Of a stretch of 64,000 bases of DNA, positions 22,671-32,640 are shown one piece after another. Location: positions 15,223,167 to 15,287,166 of the forward strand of contig JBCNJP010000003.1 in NCBI GenBank assembly GCA_039602395.1, read 5' to 3'. A model generated the notes under the pieces. That model did not search any database. It was given only the letters and a program-made list of their open reading frames with translations, and was not told where the DNA came from. Source of the DNA: Deinandra increscens subsp. villosa. Taxonomy: Eukaryota > Streptophyta > Magnoliopsida > Asterales > Asteraceae. Each line of letters opens with the position of its first letter. Within the stretch, counting starts at the first letter, position 1. A program made the translations under genes and the position numbers.

Positions 22671-23381
22671 ATGACGAACAAAGAAGAAGGCACTTCATCA
22701 CAAGTCCGTGAACAAGGGAATATATCACTTCAATGCCTAAAGTTGACCGATGCAAACTACACAACATGGGCGGTGTTAATGGAAACTATCTTGAAGCCTT
22801 ATGGCCTTTGGGAAACAATTGAGTCGAAAGAAGGAAGCCCTGCAATGGATGAAAAGAAGATGCATACAACAAAGGAAATGATATTCCAGACACTACCACC
22901 GGATATCTTAATGCAAGTTGCTCAATATCAAACTGCGAAGGAAGTATGGGATTCTGTTAAAGTCAGATACCTTGGTGCAGATCTGGTTCAGAAAGCACGG
23001 TTTCAAATACTAAGGAGCGAACTAGAGAACTTAAGAATGAAACCAAGTGAAACTGTAAGTGACTTTTCAGGAAAGTTAGGCGGTATAAAGACCAAGTTCA
23101 AAAGTCTTGGTGTCACCCTTGAAGATAACATAATCGTAAAGAAATTGCTCGGTTCGGTCCCAAGGAAGTTTCTACCAATTGTAGCAACCATTGAGCAATG
23201 TATGAAAGTAGATGAAATGCCATTTGAAGAAGCAGTTGGAAGACTGATAGCATTTGAAGAACGCGTCAAAGATCCAGATGAACCAGAAAAGCATGATCAA
23301 GACAAACTCCTGATAGCAAGTTTAAGCAATTTAAATAACTGGCATCATGGAAAAGGACGTGGTGATAAAAGGACGTGGTGA
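22671..23381 (+). CDS. Copia-type Gag (UBN2-like capsid domain)
   Basis: A 236-residue ORF, starting MTNKEEGTSS after the purine-rich leader. The N-terminal 'L..ANYTTWAVLMETILKPYG' and 'W..IE' stretch, then 'IFQTLPPDILMQVAQYQTAK' and 'VWDSVKVRY', 'LRSELENLRMKPSETVSDF' and 'IVKKLLGSVPRKFLPIVATI' are the conserved segments of plant Copia gag (DUF4219/UBN2 family), which forms the particle that packages element RNA. The ORF ends early, where the usual basic linker and zinc knuckle should continue; those appear out of frame just downstream. A gag-only element could supply or hijack particles. Confidence 0.85.
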   Translation: MTNKEEGTSSQVREQGNISLQCLKLTDANYTTWAVLMETILKPYGLWETIESKEGSPAMDEKKMHTTKEMIFQTLPPDILMQVAQYQTAKEVWDSVKVRYLGADLVQKARFQILRSELENLRMKPSETVSDFSGKLGGIKTKFKSLGVTLEDNIIVKKLLGSVPRKFLPIVATIEQCMKVDEMPFEEAVGRLIAFEERVKDPDEPEKHDQDKLLIASLSNLNNWHHGKGRGDKRTW

Positions 23382-23569
23382 TAATGATCATGGAAGAGGA
23401 CGAGGAAAAAGCTTCGGAAGAGGACGCAGAAAAAGCAATGATCATGGAAATCAAGACAAGAGTAAGTTCTGATGCTATGAATGTGGTCTATTTGGTCATT
23501 TTGTATGGGAAGATGATGAACCAACGCTCCTGTGAAGAAAAGATCAAGAAAGTTGAAGATCTCACTTAA
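23382..23569 (+). pseudogene. Out-of-frame gag tail with damaged zinc knuckle
   Basis: A glycine/arginine-rich stretch and then CYECGLFGHF follow in a different frame. The knuckle pattern C-X2-C-X4-H is present, but the last cysteine position reads Asp, and a TGA precedes the first cysteine. RNA binding by this Gag is probably impaired. Confidence 0.6.
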
Positions 23570-23592
23570 ACTATGTTTAGTTTAAGGGGGAG

Positions 23593-23864
23593 TATTGAAA
23601 GTTAAACTAAACTTAGTTTGGGTAAGTTATGTAAATATGTCAAAATTAAAGTTTGGAGTCAGTATGTCATTGTATATAGTATAGGGGTCTGTATGTCAAA
23701 AATAAAAGTCTACAACTGATTAAATCAGTTATGTCGATCCTTAGGGTTATAAGAACCCATCGACAAGTCTGTAGAACGTATGTACGTATTCTCAATAAAA
23801 AGTATGCAAGTATTAGTATGAAAATTATCTGTTCTTCAATTGTGATTGCTTGATTATACCAACA
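23593..23864 (+). repeat. 3' LTR of the gag-only element
   Basis: 272 bp. Four substitutions from the 5' copy by eye (near 23673, 23691, 23803 and 23827), about 98.5 percent identical, indicating a fairly recent insertion. Confidence 0.88.
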
Positions 23865-24162
23865 CTAATAATACCTAAAATCCTCATAAGATGTAGTACG
23901 TGAGTGTAAGTAATAATACTATAGTAAGTCAAACATAGTGTCAGGTACGATAAACTAATAGCACCTAAAATCCTAATAAAATAGTCTATAAGGCTTAAAA
24001 TAGAACTGAAAGTAATATATAATTAGTACAAAAATGAAGTGATGAGTATAAAAATGAAGTGATTAATAACAGTAGAAGGACAGAGATAGTACCTGAGCTT
24101 AAGTAATAATACTATAGTAAGCAAACAACCACTAAGCAACCACCAAGGATGATCACTATGTA

Positions 24163-24493
24163 AATAAAGAGTTTCACACAGTATATAGTCCTAAGATACA
24201 ACAGACAACTATAATTTGCAGTTTAACAAAACAGATGGCCAAAAACAAACAAAAAAGTGTGTGTTGATTAGACAAATGAGGCAACCAAAAAAGACCAAAA
24301 CAGAAGCAATGTTACATAAAAAAATTTACAATGTTGTAAGATACAGCAAGTAAAGAGAATTTGAAATTGACCATATGTAAGAAGCTAACCAAGAAACTGA
24401 TTACACATTCTATAACATAGAAATAGATGCATGTATAATAATTGATATTTGAATACGGAGCGCTGAATGAAACTTACACTTCAACTTGCACCT
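24163..24493. repeat. Left copy of a 331 bp direct repeat flanking the Tat element
   Basis: Runs from 'aataaagagtttcacacag' to 'acttcaacttgcacct' and ends exactly at the LTR. The right copy (34986-35317) has about four substitutions and one extra T. The single-copy DNA continues leftwards (23870-24162, no gene seen) and, after the right copy, rightwards. Confidence 0.9.
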
Positions 24494-24807
24494 TGAAAAA
24501 GGACAAAGTGCTTAAAGAAACACCTTTGCCGCCAAATCAGAGAGAAGTAATGAGAAGTGAATGAGGTTTGAATTTAGAGAGAGAAAGTGTTTATTAACTC
24601 TGGTAAAGATACAAGCGAATTAGAGAGAAAATACAAAAGTCCTTAATCTAGATCCAATCTTGAGTATTTATAGGCTCTCGATCGCATCCTTCCGTCCCTT
24701 AGCTCGAATCTTGTCCCAGATCCTCGCCTTGCATACACCTGTAAAACCATTATCACTTGCCCAAGGACTTAGATGCGCGATGGTCGGATGTGGACACACA
24801 TCCAACA
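24494..24807 (-). repeat. 3' LTR of the Tat element
   Basis: 314 bp; plus-orientation ends TGAAAAAGGACAAAG and CACATCCAACA (minus: TGTTGG...TTTTTCA). A minus-strand TATAAATA lies at 24665-24672. Just outside its inner edge the minus strand reads 'gggacttgatgaatagatga', a weak polypurine tract. Confidence 0.88.
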
Positions 24808-25021
24808 ATCTCATCTATTCATCAAGTCCCCAAGTCTATTAAGTATAATGCTTAGGATTAATAGACTTAACGTTCTAAAAATGAAATTTGAAAATTTTTA
24901 GATCTTATCTTTTACTTTTGACGGTTCATCTTCGCACATCCGACATCGTGCTATACACACTTGCACAGTACAACCATTTCATACTTTATGTCACATCTAG
25001 TTAATTTTGAAGAACTTCCCC

Positions 25022-25029
25022 TATAAAAG
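25022..25029 (+). promoter_or_regulatory. TATA box for the antisense ORF
   Basis: TATAAAAG lies about 170 bp upstream of the ATG at 25201, within C/T-rich leader-like sequence, on the strand opposite to gag-pol. It would give the antisense ORF a promoter independent of the LTR. Confidence 0.55.
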
Positions 25030-25200
25030 CGCTTACCCAATTCTCATAACTTCTTTTTACCTTTAAATTCACTCCGCCTTAACTCCCCTCATTTACCAAA
25101 AAATTTCTGACTTCGTCTTCTTCGCCATTACCAGGTTAGTTCTTCCTTTTTTTTTACAACATACCTTTTTCCTTCCATCTTTCCTTTTCTACCTTGCACT

Positions 25201-28060
25201 ATGTCATCATCATCCAAATCATCCAACCCAGAACCATCCCCTAGAGCCAATAATTCCGAACTAGTTCAAAATGTCGATTCTTCAAAACCTACACCGAACC
25301 CTGAAAACCCTAAAATCGAGAAAATCCCTACAAAGCATAACCTAAGTATATCATTTAGTTCGATTTCTCAAGAAGACCTTGACGCATTCGTCGAAGATTT
25401 TCAGATTCCTTTGAACCTTAATCCTACCTTACCTGCCGCCAAAAAACCCATTTACCCTTTCCCAAAAAACAAAATCGGGTTATATTTTGATTTATTTAAG
25501 CAGGCCAATTATAGGATTCCCTTTACCTCGTTCCTCCTTGCAGCCCTAGATTATTTTGGAATTCACATTACCCAGTGCAACCCGCCAGGTTTGTCCATTT
25601 TTAAACCATTTTGAATTAGCATGCCGAGCCCTAGAAATTCCACCCGCTGTTACTTTGTTTCGTGCTTTTTACCGTCTTACCATGGCCGGGAATTGGTACA
25701 CCTTTGAAAAACGGCGAGACCTGAACCCCATTTGCAGCAGCAAACCTCCCACAAACCGCCTATGGAAAAACCAATTTTTTTACCTTGATCACACATGCGT
25801 CCCAACAACCATGACCTGGCGCGACCCCAAGTTTGCCATTCGTGATGATGCTCCAAAAAAGGAAACCGTTAACCAAAAGTATTTTTCTCGCATAAGTGAA
25901 CTTTCTTTCCCGGTTCGCAAACTTCCTGAAGCCATTCTGGTTGCCGCTCAAATTAGCACAAACTGGCATGCTCCTCACTCGCGACCTTCCTTCTTTAATG
26001 AGGGCGCTAGTGAGTCTTTCACCCTACATCCCATTCTTCGCTTATTTTCTACTGCTACCGTTTTGTTTTATTTTTACAAAGATTAATGCAACCGAACAAT
26101 TAACTAACTGTTGTGTTTCCTTTATCAGAAATGGATCTGTCCGGTGTATTGAAGCTTAGAGACTTTTCCTCCCTAACCTTTGAACCAGCGAAAGATCCCC
26201 TCGAGGCAACCCCCACTGCTGATCAGACCGGCGCAACTTCCAGCAATGTGATTACCCCTGAAGAAACTCATCCCAAGACTCAAGAGAATGAATCAACACA
26301 GAATCCCCTCGTAACCACTTCCAAAAGAAAGAAACACACAGCCAGAGGTCATCATGAGTCACCCAAGAAAGATGAAGTTCCTGCCAACAAAAAGGGCAAA
26401 AAAGACCCCTTGAAAAGAACTGAGAAATCAATAGATGTGGATGCCCCCTCTGCAACTACCTAAGGTGAGAAACCTACTCAGAAAGATTTAAAAGAGGACC
26501 ATATCCCCTGTCGTTCCCCAAGGCACAATGCTCAAAACACTCTATCCACCACCAATGACAATACCCCCATAAGCGAAACTCAGATGAGTCGCCTTGCTGA
26601 TGTCTCTTCACCACCTGAAAATACAAGTTTCAATTTCGAAATGCCCAAAGATTCTCCCCTTAGTCCTCCCAGCTTGTCCCATATGATCACTAATGATGAT
26701 ATCACTATGAATGAGTATTTTTTCACATCTCCACCGGTTACTTTGTAAATTACTGAGAAGAGTCCGTCTTTCACTCACACATCCGACCATACCACCATAC
26801 CCTCTGCTCATGTTAATCCTTCACAGGCTCTCATGTCTTCACAATCTAACCCTTCAAGTTCAAGAATCTCAACATTCCTTCCTTCTACCCAAAATGAAAT
26901 TGAGTGGCTAAAGAATGAGCTTGAACTGGTCAAAACAAGGAGGACCGCAGGGTACAACTTGGGAGATTTGTTTCTTCCCAGCTGGAACATCAGCAACAAA
27001 GATAGCTTTACAAATCCTGCCACAGCAAAAAACATGTTTTTACACTGCTCCACCCCAAATGATGTAAAGTTCCTCCAAAGCCTGCCTCCTTCTGTGCTAG
27101 CCGCCCATATTACTGCCATTCTTGCTGAAGGCCAGTCCATCCTGCCCGAACTGTACAACCGTTGGATCAGAGCTGAGAACGCTAATTTGTCAAGTGAAAT
27201 TGCTCAAATGCAAACCCCCGCCATGCAGAACAAAATTCAGGGTCTAGAAAAAGAGAAGGTTGCCCTTGCTAAAGCAAGGAACGACGCTACCCAAAAGAAG
27301 ATCATGGCGGAACTTGCACTTAATGAAGATCGCTCAATGATCGACATGTTAAAGAAACAGCAACTAATCCTTGAAAAGAAGAATTCTGACACATTAGAAG
27401 AAAAAGAAACCTTGCTGCAAGAGAAACAGTTGCTCAATGAACAAAAACAAGCAATTTCTGATGGTAAAGCCTCCTTTCTTTATTTTTTTATTAACTCTTA
27501 ACTCTTAACTCTTTCTATGACACTCCTTGTTTGGCTTTCTCTTCCTACCAGAAGTACTTTCTTTGAAGGAAAAACTAAATCAGCAACAACATGAATTTGA
27601 AGAAAAACAGAAGGCTCTTGAGATGAAGCTGGAAATACTAACCAAAGAGAAGCATGCTTTAGAAGATGATAAATCCTGGCTGTTGAAAGAAGGTGTCGAC
27701 GCAATTGTGAGAAAGTTATTCAAAGATCCGGACATGGTATCTGTTGTTGGGAATATTAATAATGCAATGAATGCATGTGGTGTGAACGAAGGTCTAATTC
27801 TTGGCTTCCAATATGCAAAGATGCCTGCATCTTCCGTGCTGGCAACAAAGGAATTCGACAAAGATGCCAACAAGAAACTTTCAGAAGCCACCGAAGCATT
27901 CAAGCGCCTGCACATCCCGTTCCTGAAGCAACTTCCAAACTTGCATAATGCTCCACTCAAAGTAATCAAAGATGCTGTCCTGGGCGATGAACCATCCCCT
28001 CATGTGGACAATCCCGGATCTGCAACTGACTCTCACCCCACTCCATCGGGTTCTATCTGA
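25201..28060 (+). pseudogene. Spliced antisense extra ORF of the Tat element (gypsy-type transposon domain plus coiled coil)
   Basis: Predicted exons are 25201-26009, 26129-27463 and 27552-28060. Introns are A|GTGAGT...TTATCAG and G|GTAAAG...CTACCAG, and both splices keep frame (EGA-K-MDLSG; ISD-E-VLSLK). The N-terminal part has 'FTSFLLAALDYFGIHITQ', 'FELACRALEIPPAV', 'LFRAFYRLT' and 'GNWYTFEKR', the pattern of the plant 'putative gypsy type transposon' domain carried by Tat elements. The C-terminal half is Glu/Lys/Gln-rich and looks coiled-coil (about 27240-27460 and 27552-27680). Breaks are one extra T near 25612 (frameshift) and TAA stops at about 26461 and 26746. The function of this protein class is not known to me. 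Confidence 0.75.
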
Positions 28061-28814
28061 TTACCAAACGTACTCCCTTTCTTCATGCCTTTTGAAAAAC
28101 ATTTAGATTTCTGCAAACAATTCCCACTTGCATGTGGATGATCTTTTGATGCCTGTTATGTGTAAGGCTTTTTAAACTTTGTCTGCTACCTGCATGTCCA
28201 AACTATTGTATGCTTTTGTTTAATTTGCCTATTCTACGCACACCTATTTCCTTGAAAATTTTAGAAATAAATATATTTGCATGTTTGATCAGATATGCAA
28301 ATATAAAGACTGTTGGAAAAAGAAAATTTTATTATCTCCTAAAAGATGCACTATATGCACAACAAAATTAACTATGTAAGCATAGAATTCCTCATGCTTC
28401 AACATATAATTGACTTTGTCAGACTGGAACGTATCCAACCCTAAAACGAAACATATTCGCTTCACTTAGTTAGGCCATACTAACTTTGTTCGAATCATAT
28501 TCGTTATAACAACTTGGAGCATATCCATTTACTTAGTCAAAACATATTCAACTTGCTATAATTAGAACATATCTAATTTTTTTCCTAAAACATATTTAAG
28601 CAGTTTAATCGAAACATATCCGATGTTATAAGAATTTGCACATAGCACATTCACCAATTTAAAGTGTTAACCCATTTTTGCACAAAACAATGAGTTTTTG
28701 TTATTCATATTGAGTCATACTCAAATTGTACAAAATCCCCATCATCATACTCATTACTACTATAAAAGAATCACAAGCCCATCGATTTGATTTTACAAAG
28801 TTTCCCACGTTAAC
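28061..28814. other. Spacer between convergent antisense ORF and pol
   Basis: AT-rich, non-coding. From about 28420 to 28640 an 'aacatat(t/c)' motif recurs every 25-40 bp (for example 'gaaacatattcgc', 'gagcatatcca', 'aaaacatattcaac', 'gaaacatatccg'). The two coding units end facing each other here, so it should contain both 3' ends; a plus-strand 'aataaatata' is at about 28266. Confidence 0.5.
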
Positions 28815-30160
28815 CATTTACACATGGTACTTCCGTAAGTGAATACCATTCCATGACCTAGGCAAGACCTTTCCATCTCCATCTTCGAGCACATAAGAAC
28901 CCTTACCCAAGACTTCTGTAATTTTATAAGGTCCCTCCCATTGAGGTGTTAACTTGCCAAGCTTCAAAACTTTGCTAACATCGTTATTACGTAGCACCAG
29001 GTCACCTTCCTTAAAGTAATAAATCTTTGCATGAGCATTGTAATATTTTTCCATTTTTGTCTTATACTTCCCCTCTCTTATCGCCGCAACTTCCCGTCGC
29101 TCCTCCAACATATCTAGATTTTCTCTTACTAAATCATCGTTATTTCAATGTTCAAGCATCCTTCGAGTTGGTATCCCTACTTCTGCTGGTATCACCGCTT
29201 CTGAACCGTACATTAAACTGAAAGGTGTTTCTCCATTAGCTGTTTTCGGCATTGTTCGATAGGCCCAGAGCACATGCGTCAGTTCATCAACCCATCCGCC
29301 ACCTGCTTTCCCTAGTCTTGTTTTGATGCCCTCAACTAAACTTCGATTAACTCGCTCAACCTGCCCATTTGCTTGAGGATATGCGACGGATGCAAAAACC
29401 TGCGTTATAGCCAGCTCCTCACACCATTCCTTAAAGGGATTATCAGCAAACTGCTTACCATTGTCGGAAATGATGTACAAAGGTAACCCAAATCTAGAGA
29501 TAATGTATTCCCAGACAAAATTTTTCACTTGTATCCCAGTGATATTCGCAACTGTTTTTGCCTCCACCCATTTAGTGAAATAATCCACAGCCACAATTAA
29601 AAATTTAACTCTTCCCACAGCTTCAGGGAATGGCCCCACAATGTCAATACCCCACTTTTGAAATGGCCAAGCTGACACAATTGGCACCATTTCATGTTTT
29701 GCCTTCAAACTAACTGGAGCAAATATTTGACATTCATCGCATCTCTTTAGTATATCACTAGCGAACTTATGCATATTAGGCCAATAATACCCCAATAGGA
29801 TCAGCTTATTAACTATCATCCGAGGTCCCATATGATTACCACATATTCCCTTATGAACCTCGTTAACCACATAGACAACCTCTTCCTCGGTTAAGCATTT
29901 CAACAAAGGTCCCACATACGTTTTTCTATATAACAACCCCTCCTGAACCTGATACTGCAAAGATTTAACCTTTACTTTCCTGGCTTCCTCTTTCCCTTCA
30001 GGAAAACGCCCTGTCACCAAATATTCATATATTGGTGTATACCAAACTGGCCCAGTCATAGCCACATCCGATACTTGCTTTTTTAATATTGAGGGCCCAT
30101 CTAAAACTTCAACCCTTATTTCCTTCCCTAAATGTTTAAAGGATGTCGAAGCTAACTTAC
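28815..30160 (-). pseudogene. Tat integrase
   Basis: The zinc-binding module is visible as GNHMGPRMIVNKLILLGYYW then CDECQIF (H..C..C portion). The catalytic core follows: WGIDIVGPFPE (first D), IISDNGKQF (second D) and YPQANGQVERVNR (E). The C-terminal part includes LVLRNN and LGKLTPQWEGPYKI, a chromatin- or DNA-binding tail. A TGA at 29145-29147 splits the tail from the core, probably from a CGA arginine codon. A 1-base frameshift near 30160 separates this from the second RNase H. A functional enzyme would insert cDNA with a 5 bp stagger. Confidence 0.85.
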
Positions 30161-30725
30161 TTAATAATATCAGCTTTCTTGTTTTGGCTTCGAGTCACAT
30201 GCGAAACCTCACATTTGTTGAATTCCTTCATCAGAACCTTAACCTGGTCCAAATATAGTGTCATCGCAGCACTTTTTGTCTCATAATCCCCACTGACATG
30301 CTTCACAACCAACAATGAATCAGTACATACTTGCACCTCATGCGCCCCTAACATCTTCATCATCCTTAACCCTGTTCATAAAAAACTTGTAAATACATAA
30401 TATTGAGAAAAGTTAGTTATAAAATAATAATTTTTTTCTTTTTTGTACTCCCTAGCAACCTGCCAACACAGCCTCATACTCAGCCTCGTTATTTGAAACT
30501 CCAAAATTAAACCTTATAGCATAAGTCATCTCATCTCCATCTGGACTTACAATCAATATACCTGCAACTTACAATGTAACAGAGTTTAAACCCAATCATC
30601 AATATCTTATCAGATATGCAAAAGATAAAGAAATAACGCCTCCTTTATCGTAAATGAAAAAACAGAAAAAATCTTACCTGCACCTGCCCCCTCACTTCCA
30701 GTTGAACCATCAGTAAACAACTTCC
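30161..30725 (-). pseudogene. Second (archaeal-type) RNase H with two introns
   Basis: Catalytic residues are spread over three apparent exons: LFTDGSTGSEGAGA (first D), then NNEAEYEAVLAG (E), then CTDSLLVVKHVSG (D) and KADI (last D). Intron A is 30562-30677, minus-strand GCAG|GTAAGA...GTTGCAG|G. Intron B is 30372-30459, GCAG|GTTGCT...GAACAG|G. Joining at these sites keeps frame and restores the domain. The usual uninterrupted Tat domain shows what is expected. The second donor is weak. The 3' end runs into a frameshift next to integrase. Confidence 0.75.
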
Positions 30726-32640
30726 ACGGCAATACCTTTTCCACATCCAACACTACTACTAATTCTTCTTGATTTATAGGCATTTCAGCTAAAAAATCAG
30801 CAACCACTTGACCTCTCACAGCGACCCTTGGCTTAAACTGAATGTCAAACTGACCCAATTCCACAGCCCATTTAACCACTCTACCAGACATTTCCGCTTT
30901 ACGTAATACCCGATTTACTGGACAAGACGTCAATACCTCTACACAATGCGCCTGAAAATACCTCCGTAGACGCCTGGCTGCCACAACTAATGCAAGTACC
31001 AACCTTTCCATCGGGACATACCTCTTCTCATAACCCTTCAATACCTTACTCACATAATAAATTGGCATCTGACCTTGTTCCCTTTCTGCTATTAAGACAG
31101 CACTCACAGATCCCCCAGTCGCTGCTACGTACATTTGCAATGTTTCTCCCACAGCTGGGGCTGTTAAAGTCGGCAATACGGTCAATACTTTTTTCAATTC
31201 TGCAAACGCATCTTCTGCTTCTTGCGTCCATTGAAAATTTTCCTTCCCCAAACATTCTTTCAGAACCTTCATAAAAGGTAGTGACCTTTCAGCCGCTTTA
31301 GCAACAAACCTATGTAACGCCACCAACCTTCCATTCAGAATCTGGATATCTTTTACCGAGGCTGGCGTCCCCATCTGTAATATTGCTTCCACCTTTTTTG
31401 GACATGCACGAATCCCTTCATTAGACACCATCATCCCCAAAAACTTTCCACTTTGCATGCCAAAAGAACATTTCTTTGGATTCAATTTCATATTTATACC
31501 ACGCAACTTTGCAAATGTTTCCCCAATATCCTTGAACATGCTATCCTCCTCCCTGCTTTTAATTACAATATCATCCACATACGCTTCCAAATTCCTTCCT
31601 ACCTGATCCTGAAAAGTTTTATCCATTAATCTTTGATAAGTTGCCCCTGCATTCTTCAACCCAAAGGGCATCTTAGTGTAACAAAACAGCCCTTCCCTTG
31701 TGATGAAAGTGGTTTTGTCTTAATCCTCTATTGCCATTTGTATCTGATGATAACCTTTATATGCATCCAAAAAACATTGCCATTTAAACCCTGTAACTGA
31801 ATCCACTTTCCAATCAATCTCAGGTAATGGATAACAATCCTTGGGACACACATTATTCACATTTTTAAAGTCAATACACATCCTCCAGGAACCATCAGCT
31901 TTCTTGACCAACACAGGATTTGACACCCAATCTGAAAATTGTATTTCTCTCAGAATATTTGCTTCTAGCAACTTATCCACCTCTACTTTCACAACTTGCG
32001 CCCTTTCATTATCCATTCCCCTTTTTCGCTGTTGGTACGGAACACTTCCAGGATACAAAGCTAACTTATGTTCTGACAGATGCCTCGGTACCCCAGTCAT
32101 ATCCGAAGGCTCCCATGCAAAAACATCCACACTCTTAGTTAACAAGTCATACAACCTTTCTCTTGCATTTGTTGACAACTGACCTCCAATTTGTAACTGC
32201 TGATCAGGATACCTCGGGTTAATCGCCCACTTATCCATTTTTATAATTGCCCTCCTATCCTCTTTTCCTGTTTCTGACAACTGAACAGCACATACTTGCA
32301 AGCACGCATCAGAATCCAAAGATGCGACCCCTTTTGGTGTTGGAAACCTTATCATCCCATGAGTTACCGATATTACCGCCCCCAACTGACCCAAAACTGG
32401 CCGCCCCAAAATGACATTATGCGAAGATGCAGCACTGACAACTAGGAACGTAACTTCCAAAGCTCGAATCTGCTCCCCCACTCCTATGACCATTGGAAAA
32501 GTAATTTTTCCCAGGGGTCTAACCATCTCCCCTGAAAATCCCATCAAAGGAACTTTCGATGGTACCAACTTTTGCCGCACCTCTATTCTCATTTTCCGGA
32601 AACACTGCTCATACATTATGTCCACCGCACTCCCACAATC
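30678..32640 (-). pseudogene. Tat protease end, reverse transcriptase and RNase H
   Basis: Protease shows VYVDCGSAVDIMYEQCF at about 32650-32600, with DCG in place of the usual D-(T/S/G)-G. Reverse transcriptase runs from FAWEPSDMTGVP through DGSWRMCIDFKNVN, MPFGLKNAGATYQRLM and AYVDDIVIKS (catalytic DD). RNase H/connection follows, then VVKWAVELGQFDIQF. A TAA at 31720-31722 splits the polymerase between AIED and DKTTF; related elements have Glu there. With that stop the enzyme would lose the catalytic YVDD. Confidence 0.85.

Larger units (their letters stand above)
21106..23864 (+). mobile_element. Gag-only (TR-GAG-like) Copia-type LTR element
   Basis: Two 272 bp LTRs with four differences by eye flank 2.2 kb. 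The perfect target duplication is CTAAT (21101-21105, 23865-23869). LTR ends are TATTG...CCAACA, so the usual TG start is TA in both copies. After the 5' LTR comes 'gacatcagagcaagg' (21381-21395), close to the tRNA-iMet site of Copia elements. Before the 3' LTR is a 'taagggggag' polypurine tract (23583-23592). The only coding region is a Copia-type gag; there is no protease, integrase, reverse transcriptase or RNase H. About 1.3 kb of leader separates the LTR from gag. It must be mobilised in trans. Confidence 0.85.

Noticed and set aside
22397..22711. Lys/Arg-rich 104-codon ORF
   Set aside because: It is one frame of the purine repeat leader and overlaps the real gag start; no domain, and composition explains the openness.
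24660..24842. Identical 60- and 82-codon ORFs at 24660 and 34842 as a duplicated gene
   Set aside because: They are the same frame of the two LTRs of the Tat element.
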